64,000 bases of DNA from Chloroflexota bacterium (GTDB lineage Bacteria > Chloroflexota > Dehalococcoidia > Tepidiformales > Tepidiformaceae), in the NCBI GenBank assembly GCA_026705605.1, contig JAPPAK010000001.1, forward strand, positions 248,001 to 312,000, written 5' to 3'. Shown one piece after another: positions 7,692 to 18,557 of the stretch. The notes beneath the pieces were generated by a model. It was given only the letters and a program-made list of their open reading frames with translations, was not told the origin of the DNA and did no database searches. Numbering within the stretch: position 1 is the stretch's first letter; each line of letters begins with the position of its first letter. The translations under genes and the position numbers were made by a program.

Positions 7692-8819
7692 ATGACCGGC
7701 ACCAGCAGTGACATCGTCTATGACGTCGTAGTCGTCGGCGGGGGCGCCGCAGGCGTGGGGGTCTCAGTGGCGCTCAGGCACGCCGGCATCGAGAACTTCG
7801 TCGTTCTCGAGCGTCAAACGGTCGGGGCGTCATTCGCCTCGTGGCCGGCCGAAACTCGCTTCATCACGCCCTCGTACGCCACCAATTCGATCGGCATGCT
7901 CGATTTGAACTCGATCGCAATTGGAACGTCACCTGCGTTCAGCCTGGGCGTCGAGCACCCGACAGGTGCAGAGTACGCGACGCATTTGCGTACAGTCGCA
8001 CGATTCTTTGAGTTACCCGTACGCGAGTACACCGACGTGATGCGGATCGCGAAGGATGGAGACAACTTTCTCGTCGAGACGGCCCGCGAGACCCTGCAGG
8101 CCAGGAACGTCATCTGGGCTGCAGGCGAGTTCCAGTACCCACGCCTGACCGGGTTCGCCGGGAGCGAGCTGTGTCGCCACACCGCGACCATCCCGAGCTA
8201 TGACGAGATCGACGGTGACGACTTCATCGTTGTCGGTGGCTACGAGAGTGGAGTCGATGCCGCCTTTCACCTGGCGTGTCGCGACAAACGAGTGCGATTG
8301 TTCGACATGGACTGCCCGTGGGAGGCGGAGAGCTCCGACCCCAGCATTACGCTTTCCCCGTTCACGCTCGAGCGGATGCGTGAACGACGGTTCATGAGGC
8401 AGGTGGAGCTGTTTCCGAACACACCTGTCGAATCGGTGACTTGTGTGGACGGCACCTATGAAGTCACGTCTCAGGACGGGCAACGGTTTCAAACCTGCGT
8501 GCCGCCGCTCCTGGCGGGCGGCTTCGAGGGCAGTCACAGGCTGATCTCGTACATGTTTGAACAACGCGACGATGGCTCGCTGTTTCTCAGCGAAGACGAT
8601 GAATCGACGATCGTACCGGGGATATTTCTCTGCGGCCCCGCGGTGCGCCACAACGACCACGTCTTCTGCTTCATCTTCAAATTCCGGCAACGATTTGCCG
8701 TTGTCGCCAAGGCCGTGGCGACCTCGCTGGGGCTGCCCGCGGAAGACCTGGAGGCCTACCGCGACTGGGGCATGTATCTCGATGACCTTTCCTGTTGCGG
8801 GATAGAGTGCGCATGTTGA
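7692..8819 (+). CDS. FAD/NAD(P)-dependent oxidoreductase, CzcO-like flavoprotein
   Basis: This 375-residue protein has an N-terminal FAD-binding Rossmann motif (VVVVGGGAAGVGVSVAL, residues about 12-28). A second nucleotide-binding motif (DFIVVGGYESGVDAA) lies at about 177-191, and the ATG-type motif IFLCGPAVRH near 315. This is the layout of single-component flavin monooxygenases and thioredoxin-reductase-like proteins of the CzcO group. The extreme C-terminus ends in the cysteine cluster CCGIECAC, which is unusual and could bind metal or form disulfides. An AGGAGG site lies eight bases before the ATG. Base composition is visibly lower in GC than the flanking genes, suggesting transfer. It lies 244 bases after the zinc lipoprotein gene and just before a small membrane protein gene. 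Its substrate is unknown; a link to metal handling is inferred from context and the CzcO group name. Confidence 0.82.
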   Translation: MTGTSSDIVYDVVVVGGGAAGVGVSVALRHAGIENFVVLERQTVGASFASWPAETRFITPSYATNSIGMLDLNSIAIGTSPAFSLGVEHPTGAEYATHLRTVARFFELPVREYTDVMRIAKDGDNFLVETARETLQARNVIWAAGEFQYPRLTGFAGSELCRHTATIPSYDEIDGDDFIVVGGYESGVDAAFHLACRDKRVRLFDMDCPWEAESSDPSITLSPFTLERMRERRFMRQVELFPNTPVESVTCVDGTYEVTSQDGQRFQTCVPPLLAGGFEGSHRLISYMFEQRDDGSLFLSEDDESTIVPGIFLCGPAVRHNDHVFCFIFKFRQRFAVVAKAVATSLGLPAEDLEAYRDWGMYLDDLSCCGIECAC

Positions 8820-8842
8820 GGGGAAACACTGGAGGGGTCGCC

Positions 8843-9040
8843 GTGTCTGAAGCCGTGCGAAGCCGGCTGGCAAAGGCGTGGAGCCTCAAGTGGCTCGGAC
8901 AAACGGTTGCCAGCGTTTGCTGGATTAGCAGCATGCTGGCCTACGGGATCAACTCCCCTGGGGATATGTTGCAGGTGTGCGCCGCATCCGCATGGCTGTT
9001 GGCCAACATCGCAACGCTTGCAGCTGCCGACGCCGATTGA
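8843..9040 (+). CDS. Small membrane protein (65 aa)
   Basis: From GTG 8843, which has an excellent GGAGGGG site six bases upstream, the protein is 65 residues with two predicted membrane helices (about 19-36 and 42-60) separated by a short GINSPGD turn. I do not recognise the family. Longer in-frame starts at TTG 8795 and ATG 8813 lack a good ribosome-binding site. The gene begins 23 bases after the flavoprotein stop and is presumably co-transcribed with it, so the pair may function at the membrane near the zinc lipoprotein. The 139 bases after it hold only a weak GC hairpin (9159-9170) followed by a T-rich stretch, a possible terminator facing the convergent amidohydrolase gene. Confidence 0.62.
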   Translation: MSEAVRSRLAKAWSLKWLGQTVASVCWISSMLAYGINSPGDMLQVCAASAWLLANIATLAAADAD

Positions 9041-9179
9041 CACCTCGGTAGCGTCCCGGGGAGCCGGAATCGCGCCCGTTCCGAAACGAGAAGCCTCGGA
9101 GGCGACGGTCGCCACCCTGCTCCCCTGGCGCGGCTGCAGGGCCAGCGTTTAACCGGTCGAGGCGGGCCTCTTCTGGTTT

Positions 9180-10388
9180 CTAGGCCATGCGCAGGAAGCT
9201 GGCGGCATTGCCGTACATGTGCTTCTCCAGGGCTTCCGGGCTGAAGTTCCCCCAGAAGTCCCACTCCATGACCTCCCTGGCCGTATCGGGGAAAAATGAC
9301 TGCCCGTGGGGGTAGTCCGACTGGTGCATCAGGCAGTCCTCTCCCAGGATCTTCACGCACGCCTCGGTCATCAGCGCCCCCTCGAATGGCTCGGCCGCAC
9401 ACCGGAATCGCCCCATCTGGACGTACTCCAGGGGTGTGTACTTGAGCTTGGGCGTGAGCCCCTGCGCGTAGCTCTTGTTGAAGCCCAGGCGGATCACCCA
9501 GTTGGGCAGCCAGCCGTGACCGACCTCGGACACCCCCGCCCGCAGGTTGGGGTACTTGTCAAACAGCCCCGACAGGATCAGGTAGGCGCAGAGCCTCGCG
9601 GCGCCCCAGGGATGGGCCGCGGTCCGGGCGACCACGGAATTGCCCCAGATGTCCTGGTAGCCGGGGAAGTAGGGAGGCTCCATGAAGAAGCTGTGATGCA
9701 CCAGCGGCAGGTCCAGGTCGTTCATGGTGGCGAAGACCGGGTCCAGGTCGGGATCATCCACCGGCAGGCCCGGAGGAAGATGGATCCACACAGCGGCCAC
9801 CCACTTGCTGTTGGACCACTTCTTGATCTCCGAGATAGCCCACTCGGGGTCTGCGCCCGGCACCTGGAGGCTGCTCTTCAGGCGCTCTGGCGCCACCGAC
9901 GTGTAGGTCTCCATGTAGTTGTGGTAGGCCCGGTACATCCCCTCGGCCAGGGTGACGTCCTGGTCGTAGAGACCCGTCAGGCTCGAGGCCCACATGCCGG
10001 GGAATATGAAGTCCAGGTCCCGCCCCTCTGTGTCCATGTCGATGAGGCGGCCCTCGGAGTTTTCGTCTTCGACACCCGGGGTCACGGGTCCGCGGTGCAT
10101 GCTGACCGTCCCGGGTCGAGCGCCGCCCCGTCCGGGGGCTCCAGCGGCCTGGTGCCCGGCCTCCAGCTTGGTGCCCGGCCATCGATTGAACGGCAGCGCG
10201 CCCACGCTCAACCCCACTGAACTGACCATCTCCTCGCCGGGGCCCCTGCGGATGTTCTTGCGCACCAGCTTGTACGGGTCCAACTCCGGCAGGCGGTGTC
10301 TGAAGCCGGGTTCGACGTACTTCTCCAGCACCGTCAGGTTGGGGTCGACGTGGGTGTCCATGTCGGCAACCTTGATTCCGTTGATCAT
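9180..10388 (-). CDS. Amidohydrolase family 2 protein (metal-dependent hydrolase/decarboxylase)
   Basis: This 402-residue protein starts at ATG 10388 (MINGIKVADMDTHVDPNL). The D11-x-H13 motif near the N-terminus, the VHHSFF histidines, EVGHGW and the C-terminal HQSDYPHGQ aspartate are the metal-binding and catalytic positions expected in the TIM-barrel amidohydrolase-2 family, which includes ACMSD and gamma-resorcylate decarboxylase. Members hydrolyse or decarboxylate aromatic-type substrates using one metal ion in the cytoplasm. Residues about 90-115 form a Gly/Ala/Pro-rich insertion that may be a surface loop. The frame is open well beyond 10388, but the homologous region begins at MINGIK. 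It is convergent with the zinc locus and divergent from the membrane protein gene at 10628. The actual substrate is unknown. Confidence 0.85.
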   Translation of the reverse strand: MINGIKVADMDTHVDPNLTVLEKYVEPGFRHRLPELDPYKLVRKNIRRGPGEEMVSSVGLSVGALPFNRWPGTKLEAGHQAAGAPGRGGARPGTVSMHRGPVTPGVEDENSEGRLIDMDTEGRDLDFIFPGMWASSLTGLYDQDVTLAEGMYRAYHNYMETYTSVAPERLKSSLQVPGADPEWAISEIKKWSNSKWVAAVWIHLPPGLPVDDPDLDPVFATMNDLDLPLVHHSFFMEPPYFPGYQDIWGNSVVARTAAHPWGAARLCAYLILSGLFDKYPNLRAGVSEVGHGWLPNWVIRLGFNKSYAQGLTPKLKYTPLEYVQMGRFRCAAEPFEGALMTEACVKILGEDCLMHQSDYPHGQSFFPDTAREVMEWDFWGNFSPEALEKHMYGNAASFLRMA

Positions 10389-10627
10389 GCTGCGCCTCTC
10401 TACGGGAACGACATACGTGTGTAGGCCAGACTGGAGACTGGCGGGATGATAGCAGTACGCACGCGGTCCCACGCGCCTTGTCGCTATGATGCCAACCTGA
10501 CCCGTCGGGATACCCCACGGTGATACCCCCGGAGTCGTAACCGAGTGCCACCAGTTCCGCACACCTCTCCAGCTTGTGTCCCTGCCCTGCAGGGCGGGAC
10601 GGCTTCGGGCGACGAGGACGGCAGGTA

Positions 10628-11365
10628 GTGGAGGGAAACAGCTCCGCTCAGGCAGGCCCTGATATCGGAGGCGGGCGAACGCACCCGTGGGGGGCGCCGG
10701 CCATCGTGATCGCTGTCGTGGTGGTCGCACTCCTGGCACTGCCTGGTTTTGGCGCCTACTACCTCCTCCACGGTGGTCTGGACGTTTTCTACTGCCTGCT
10801 CGCCCTGTTCTTCTCAATCAATCTCCTGATCTGCTACTGGGAGATGTGCCTGTTCTTTCGAAGGGACTACATCGAGGAGCGAGCGGAATTCTGGCGCAGA
10901 CGGCGGGAGGACACCGGTAAGACCCCCGCCGTGGAGTTCCTCACGACCAGCGTGCCGCTCAACCGGGTCCTCTCGCCGACCGTCTGGGCGGACGTCTGGG
11001 GGACGTACTCGATGTATGACTCGGCCTATGCCGATCGCAACACGTACGGGTTCAACATCGACATCGCGAACGGGTTCACCACGCCTGCATCGACCCTGAT
11101 TCTCTATGTGACCTATACCGGCGGGCTGCTGCCGGCCGTCGCCGCCGGCATTCTCGGGGCGATGCTCTTCTGGCAGTGGGTGTACGCGTCCTCGCTCTAC
11201 GTGGTGAGTTTCTTCGTGGGACAGAAGCAAACCCGCATCACGACGCGAGAGTTCTGGATCTACATCTTCAACCCGAACGCCATCTGGGTGTTGATGCCGA
11301 TGCTGGGGATGTACGTCTCGATCCGCCTGATCCTGGACCGCGACTACAGCGTTCTGGGCATCTGA
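10628..11365 (+). CDS. Polytopic membrane protein of unknown function
   Basis: Starting at GTG 10628, with a GAGGA stretch about nine bases upstream, the protein is 245 residues with about five membrane helices. The first two are close together (AIVIAVVVVALLALPGFGAY and DVFYCLLALFFSINLLICYW). A soluble loop of about 80 residues rich in aromatic residues follows (WADVWGTYSMYDSAY), then three C-terminal helices. The pattern is vaguely like emopamil-binding or EXPERA membrane proteins, but I cannot confirm that. The gene lies alone between the divergent amidohydrolase and the tRNA gene. The 239 bases before it contain no recognisable gene. GC content is lower than in the aconitase region to its right. 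Confidence 0.65.
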   Translation: MEGNSSAQAGPDIGGGRTHPWGAPAIVIAVVVVALLALPGFGAYYLLHGGLDVFYCLLALFFSINLLICYWEMCLFFRRDYIEERAEFWRRRREDTGKTPAVEFLTTSVPLNRVLSPTVWADVWGTYSMYDSAYADRNTYGFNIDIANGFTTPASTLILYVTYTGGLLPAVAAGILGAMLFWQWVYASSLYVVSFFVGQKQTRITTREFWIYIFNPNAIWVLMPMLGMYVSIRLILDRDYSVLGI

Positions 11366-11402
11366 GCGCGGCCCGGTGCCTATCAAGTTTGGCCGAGAGC
11401 CG

Positions 11403-11475
11403 TGGGCCCGGGTGGATTCGAACCACCGACCAACCGGTTATGAGCCGGGTGCTCTAACCGCTGAGCTACAGGCCC
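11403..11475 (-). tRNA. tRNA-Ile2 (anticodon CAT, expected lysidine-modified)
   Basis: The minus strand folds into a complete cloverleaf. The 7-bp acceptor stem pairs GGGCCTG with CGGGCCC (one G-U). The anticodon stem CCGG/CCGG carries the loop CTCATAA, and the T-arm is GTGG-TTCGAAT-CCAC. CAT would read AUG unless C34 is converted to lysidine. The CTCATAA loop and TTGGTCG variable region resemble the known minor tRNA-Ile2 (ileX type) rather than elongator Met (usually TTCATAC), so I assign Ile2. CCA is not encoded. Alternative: an elongator tRNA-Met. Confidence 0.82.
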
Positions 11476-11482
11476 TGCCGGC

Positions 11483-11488
11483 AGTATA
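11483..11488 (-). promoter_or_regulatory. -10 box of the tRNA-Ile2 gene
   Basis: On the minus strand TATACT ends exactly seven bases before the first base of the tRNA. The transcript would therefore begin at or very near the mature 5' end. No good -35 hexamer is seen at the expected distance. Confidence 0.5.
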
Positions 11489-11637
11489 GGCGCGCGACCG
11501 GCCACGCAGACCCTCTGCGGGTTCGGGAACGGGCTCGCGGTATACTTAGTGCGCTTCGTCCCGAAGGCGCCGAACTCGGGCCCGACGGGCCCCAGGCAAG
11601 AGACCGTGTGAAGGGAACAGGCGGGGGCGACTTCTTC

Positions 11638-14307
<2,670 letters not shown>

Positions 14308-14356
14308 CAGGAACCAGACGGCACAGGCCACACACGACTCGCTGGGAGAAGACGAC

Positions 14357-15727
14357 ATGCCCGACCTGATGAAGATTGCTCGCACCGAACACGACGGCGG
14401 CGACCTGCTCGGAGTGCTGAGCGAACTGTTCGAGCCCGCCGACGTTCGCCCCGATGGCTACCCCGACGCCGTCATCTGGCAGGGCGGCAACTTCGACGGC
14501 ACGGTGAACCCCGTCGCCCACTCCCTCACCGACGCCTACGCCCTCCTCGGCACGATCGCCGCCGTCGACATCCTCGGCCTGCCCTTCTACGGGGTCCCCA
14601 TGTGGGCGCAGTACCGCCACGACACGAAGCTCGAGGCGCTGAGCTGGTTCGGCAACATGCCCTGCACCTCGATCAAGTGGTCGACCGCCGGCGACGCCTA
14701 CGTGAACGATGGCCAGGGCGGCCGCGTGGTCGTCATGGGCAAGTCCGGGAACGCGCCTCTGCGCACGCAGGCGGGCGTCTACTGCAACGTGCGCCCCTAC
14801 GGTCCCATCACCGTCGTGCGCTGCATGCCCTGCCTCCCCTACTCCCAGAACCGTGGCGTATTCGAGGTCGACCCCGAGACCGGCAACATCCACTCCGAGA
14901 TGAACACCCCCGGCATCCAGATGGCCTACGCAGGGCGGCGCTTCCTGCAGATGGTCCACGAGACCGGCGCCATCGGCCGGGTCGCCTTCAAGCCCACGCA
15001 AGCCATGGAGGACGGCATCAACGCCGGCCTCCTCTCCTGGATGCTCGATGGCACGAAGTTCAACGTCGGCCGCAAGTACGCCGTCGACGGCTACGTCGAG
15101 CACCGCGAGCGGGTCGACCGCATCGTCAGTCTCCTCCCGGACGACTTCAAGGACGGCATGGAGAACTGGAGCGGCCAGATCGAGCAGCACATCTCCGACA
15201 CCAACTACGGCCTGCTCCTCTGGGACCTGATCGAGCAGCAGGACACGATCGTCCTCGCCACCGACCTCGACGGCGACCGTCTCACCGACCTGCTCGCCGA
15301 CGTCTCCGAGCCGCTGCGCGCTTTCGGCCAGCGCGTCGTCGATGCCGTCGGCAGCAACGCGAAGATGCGCGACCTCTGGGGGGAGATGGGCTACACCACC
15401 GGCAACGGCCGCGACATGACCTCCGTCATGTACCGCATGCACGGCCCGCCCATCCACGAGCAGACGCTGGGCTCGGCCGACGCCATGCTCCTCCGCCTGC
15501 TCGATGGCGACGAGTCCATGGGAGGCACGAAGCGCCCCTACGATCCCCGCATCCACTTCGTTCTTATCCGCGACGCCTACCGCGACGCCAACCCCGACAA
15601 CACCGCGCTGCACGCCTGGCTCGACGACGCGCTCGCGAAGTTCGATGAGGTCTACGCGGGCGAGCGCCCCGGCTTCCTCGAGGGCTACGCGCAGCTCAAG
15701 CAGGCCATCACGCCCTGGGGGGCATAG
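14357..15727 (+). CDS. Hypothetical protein downstream of aconitase (456 aa)
   Basis: I do not recognise the family. The 456-residue cytoplasmic protein has no signal or membrane segment. It contains a cysteine-bearing core at about residues 143-163 (YCNVRPYGPITVVRCMPCLP), two acidic segments, and a conserved-looking HETGAIGRVAFKPTQAMEDG stretch. The start at ATG 14357 has GGGAGAAG about five bases upstream. It begins 49 bases after acnA on the same strand, so a role tied to the TCA cycle or organic acids is possible but unproven. Codon use matches the neighbouring core genes, which argues against recent transfer. Confidence 0.75.
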   Translation: MPDLMKIARTEHDGGDLLGVLSELFEPADVRPDGYPDAVIWQGGNFDGTVNPVAHSLTDAYALLGTIAAVDILGLPFYGVPMWAQYRHDTKLEALSWFGNMPCTSIKWSTAGDAYVNDGQGGRVVVMGKSGNAPLRTQAGVYCNVRPYGPITVVRCMPCLPYSQNRGVFEVDPETGNIHSEMNTPGIQMAYAGRRFLQMVHETGAIGRVAFKPTQAMEDGINAGLLSWMLDGTKFNVGRKYAVDGYVEHRERVDRIVSLLPDDFKDGMENWSGQIEQHISDTNYGLLLWDLIEQQDTIVLATDLDGDRLTDLLADVSEPLRAFGQRVVDAVGSNAKMRDLWGEMGYTTGNGRDMTSVMYRMHGPPIHEQTLGSADAMLLRLLDGDESMGGTKRPYDPRIHFVLIRDAYRDANPDNTALHAWLDDALAKFDEVYAGERPGFLEGYAQLKQAITPWGA

Positions 15728-15788
15728 CCGTCGGCTCTACCGCATCTCCGCTCGCGAAGGAGCCTTCCCTGGGGCTTCGCCGTCCGCC

Positions 15789-16103
15789 TTACCGGTCGTG
15801 GAACGCCGCTGTGAAGAGCATGGCCAGCACGCTGCCGACGATGAGGAAGATGAGGAAGTCGTAGTAGTTCAGCGGTCCCGTTGCCGCAAGGATGAACACG
15901 ATGACCGTGGCAATGACGAAGGCGATCCCCATGCGAAAGGCGAGGCGGCTCAGCACCCAGTTCCCCAACCAGACCGAGTTGTCGCGCAGAGCGTCACGGG
16001 GGAGGCTGGGAATGCCGCCGGCTGCCCGTGCCGACTGATACGGGCGGCTGCGCCCGGCGGGCTTCGGCCTCCGTTGCCCTCGCAGCTTGCCGAGGAGGTT
16101 CAC
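15789..16103 (-). CDS. Small two-helix membrane protein (104 aa)
   Basis: From GTG 16103, preceded by GAGGTGA, the protein is 104 residues. It has a basic N-terminal half (KLRGQRRPKPAGRSRPYQ) followed by two membrane helices (about 56-75 and 81-99) and a short FHDR tail. The positive-inside rule places the N-terminus in the cytoplasm. I do not recognise the family. It is convergent with the gene ending at 15727 and divergent from the Mrp ATPase gene. The 246 bases between the divergent starts hold no gene. Confidence 0.6.
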   Translation of the reverse strand: MNLLGKLRGQRRPKPAGRSRPYQSARAAGGIPSLPRDALRDNSVWLGNWVLSRLAFRMGIAFVIATVIVFILAATGPLNYYDFLIFLIVGSVLAMLFTAAFHDR

Positions 16104-16349
16104 CGTCTCACCTCGTGTGCGGTCTTCGGGTGCAACAGGCAGTAGCGTACCGGCGCTGCCGGCCCGCGCCCAGCGCCGCTGGCCCGTGGTCGGAAGGCGC
16201 GGTACCATCGCAGTGGGCACTGTGCACATAACCCAATCAAGGGCCGCCCTTCTCTCGCGTTTCCGCCGTGATCTCCCCGCGGACTCTTTCTCCCGCTCGG
16301 CGCACACGCATTTGAGGAACACCGCCGCCATCAGGATGCCGTAGCTGTA

Positions 16350-17417
16350 ATGACCGCTCCCACCGCGGTAGACCGGGACGCCGTTCTCGCCGCACTCGCC
16401 ACCGTCAACGACCCCGAACTGCACCGTGACATCGTCTCCCTCGGGATGATCGAAGATCTGACCATTGAGGGCGGGGCCGTGAGCGTGAAGGTCGAGCTGA
16501 CGACGCCCGCCTGCCCCCTCAAGGACGTCATCGAGACTGACGTCCAGGCCGCGCTCGAGGGGCTGCCCGGCGTCGAGTCCGTGACCCTCGACTGGGGAGC
16601 GCAGGTGCGCGCCAGCGACCCGCGCGAGGGTCAGAAGCCGATCGAGGGCGTGCGCAATGTGATCGCCGTGGCCTCGAACAAGGGTGGCGTCGGAAAGTCG
16701 ACCGTCGCCACCAACCTCGCCGTTGCCCTCGCCGCTACAGGGGCGAAGGTGGGTCTCGTCGACGCCGACATCACCGGCCCCAACATCCCCACCATGTTCG
16801 GTCTGGCCGCGGGACTCCAGGCGAACCAGACCGAGGGCCTGCGTCCGGTTGAGAAGTACGGCGTCGAGCTCGTGTCCCTCGGATTCCTCCTCCCCAAGGG
16901 AACGCCCGTCGTCTGGCGCGGACCCATGATCGGCAGCGCCGTCCGCCAGCTGCTGCACGACGTGCCCTGGGAGAACATCGACTACCTCATCATCGACCTG
17001 CCACCCGGCACCAGCGATGCTTCGATGAGCATGGCGCAGGAAGCGCCCATCGCCGGAGCCGTCATCGTTTCGACCCCACAGGATGTCTCGCTGGAGGACG
17101 CCATGAAGGCGGTCTCCATGTTCGAGAAGCTCGACGTGCCCGTGTTCGGCATGATCGAGAACATGAGCTACTTCATCGCCCCAGATACGGGCACGCGATA
17201 CGACATCTTCGGGCACGGCGGTGCACGTGACGCCGCCGAGGAGCTCGGTATCGACTTCCTCGGCGAAATTCCCATAGAGCCCCAGATTCGCGAGGGCTCC
17301 GACCAGGGCGTACCGCTCGTGGTCGACAAGGGAGACTCGGCGTCAGCCGAAGGCTTCCGCGCAATCGCGGGAGCCGTCGCCGCCCGAATCAGTGTTCTGC
17401 AAAGGATGGGAACGTAA
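16350..17417 (+). CDS. Mrp/NBP35-family iron-sulfur cluster carrier ATPase
   Basis: This 355-residue protein has an N-terminal MIP18/DUF59 domain (about 8-85, with VNDPELHRDIVSLGMI and the TPACPLKD cysteine). A ParA/MinD-like ATPase domain follows, with the deviant Walker A SNKGGVGKST (G112-S117), the DADITGPNIPTMFG switch and IIDLPPGTSD. Mrp proteins bind and pass on Fe-S clusters. The C-terminal CxxC that often bridges a cluster at the dimer interface is missing here: the usual ENMSYF-x-CPxCG region reads ENMSYFIAPDTGTRYDIFG. That cysteine-free form occurs in part of the family. The NYN-domain gene starts six bases downstream. Confidence 0.93.
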   Translation: MTAPTAVDRDAVLAALATVNDPELHRDIVSLGMIEDLTIEGGAVSVKVELTTPACPLKDVIETDVQAALEGLPGVESVTLDWGAQVRASDPREGQKPIEGVRNVIAVASNKGGVGKSTVATNLAVALAATGAKVGLVDADITGPNIPTMFGLAAGLQANQTEGLRPVEKYGVELVSLGFLLPKGTPVVWRGPMIGSAVRQLLHDVPWENIDYLIIDLPPGTSDASMSMAQEAPIAGAVIVSTPQDVSLEDAMKAVSMFEKLDVPVFGMIENMSYFIAPDTGTRYDIFGHGGARDAAEELGIDFLGEIPIEPQIREGSDQGVPLVVDKGDSASAEGFRAIAGAVAARISVLQRMGT

Positions 17418-17423
17418 CCCCAC

Positions 17424-18551
17424 ATGGCACTCAATTTTCTGACCGGCAGCCGCACCTCCGAGGAGGAGGCGCCGGAAGCAAACGAAACCGAAACCACAAC
17501 GACCAACACCACCGACGAAGACGAGAGCCCCGCCCCCGCCCGGCGACGCCGCCGCGGAACGCGGGGTGGACGCTCGAGCGCGGCCAGGACCGCCGACGCG
17601 GCTGAGGCCGAAACCACCGAGGAGGAGCCGCCCGCCCCGAGGCGCGCCAGCTCCCGCCGCCGCGCCACCGAGGATGATGAGGAAGCGGCCCCGGCCCGAC
17701 CTTCTCGCCGCCGCGCCCCCGCCAGGGCCAGCAGCGATGAGGACGAGGACGCCCCCGCGCCCCGCCCCTCTCGCCGCCGTGCCCCTGCCGCCAGGGCCAG
17801 CGAGGAAGACGACGCCCCGCCGCGACCAACCCGCAGGCGTGCACCCGCCGCGAAGGCGAGCGACCAGGAACCGGAGAAGGAGGCGCCCAAGCGTGCCGCC
17901 CCGCGCCGCCGTTCCCGCCCCGCCGCCGCCGAGGAAAACGGCGCTGATGCCGCCCTCCTGGACGCCCTGAAGGAGCAGACCGAGCAGCTTGCCCGCCTGG
18001 TCGAACTGCAGGAGCGCGCAATCGACCGGCTCTCCGGCAACGGCAAGGCTGGCCTCGGAACCATGCCCCGCGTCGGCGTCTTCGTCGACAGCGCGAACGT
18101 CGAGCTGGCGCGCGACCGCACTCGCGGTGGCAGGCCCATCGACTGGGGGCTCGTGCTGGATCGTGTGACCGAAGGCCGCCGCCTCGTCCGCGCCATAGCC
18201 TACTCCCCCGTGCACGATGACCCCGGCGTCAGCCGCGAGACCCAGCGCTTCGTCGAGCCGTTCCTCGGCAAGGGCTTCAAGATCGTGACCAAGCCGCTCA
18301 AGCGCTTCGCCGACGGCTCCATCAAGGCCAACGTCGACATCGAGCTCGCGCTCGACGTGATCACGATGGCCGACCGGCTCGACGTCGCCGTCCTCGCCTC
18401 CGGAGACGGTGACTTCCAGCACCTCGTCGAGGTCCTGCAGAGCCGCGGCATCCGCGTCGAGGTAGCAGGGCTCGGGCAGTCCGTGGCCGGCAACCTGAAG
18501 AGGGCCGCCGATCACTACATCGAGCTGGACTTCGCCCAGAAGAAGAAGTAG
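17424..18551 (+). CDS. NYN/PIN-like RNase-type protein with low-complexity N-terminus
   Basis: The first 170 or so residues of this 375-residue protein are low-complexity, rich in Arg, Ala, Pro and Glu with repeated PRPSRRRAPA-type units, and are likely disordered and RNA-binding. A short coiled segment (ALLDALKEQTEQLARLVELQ) follows. Residues about 212-370 form an NYN (LabA-like) nuclease domain whose acidic positions are visible: VDSANVE, NVDIELALDV and SGDGDFQHLV. NYN domains are PIN-like metal-dependent RNases. The start at ATG 17424 lies six bases after the Mrp stop, so the two genes are probably translated together. Confidence 0.88.
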   Translation: MALNFLTGSRTSEEEAPEANETETTTTNTTDEDESPAPARRRRRGTRGGRSSAARTADAAEAETTEEEPPAPRRASSRRRATEDDEEAAPARPSRRRAPARASSDEDEDAPAPRPSRRRAPAARASEEDDAPPRPTRRRAPAAKASDQEPEKEAPKRAAPRRRSRPAAAEENGADAALLDALKEQTEQLARLVELQERAIDRLSGNGKAGLGTMPRVGVFVDSANVELARDRTRGGRPIDWGLVLDRVTEGRRLVRAIAYSPVHDDPGVSRETQRFVEPFLGKGFKIVTKPLKRFADGSIKANVDIELALDVITMADRLDVAVLASGDGDFQHLVEVLQSRGIRVEVAGLGQSVAGNLKRAADHYIELDFAQKKK

Positions 18552-18557
18552 GCGCGC

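Noticed and set aside
9159-9178. Intrinsic terminator after the small membrane protein gene
   Set aside because: The stem is only four to five base pairs and the following stretch is T-rich but broken by G, too weak to list as a feature.
2918-11402. Genomic island integrated at the tRNA-Ile2 3' end
   Set aside because: Several genes left of the tRNA have lower GC, but I found no integrase and no second copy of the tRNA 3' end to mark the other boundary.
11403-11475. Elongator tRNA-Met for the CAT anticodon
   Set aside because: The loop CTCATAA and variable region TTGGTCG match the minor tRNA-Ile2 pattern better than TTCATAC of tRNA-Met, though this is not absolute.
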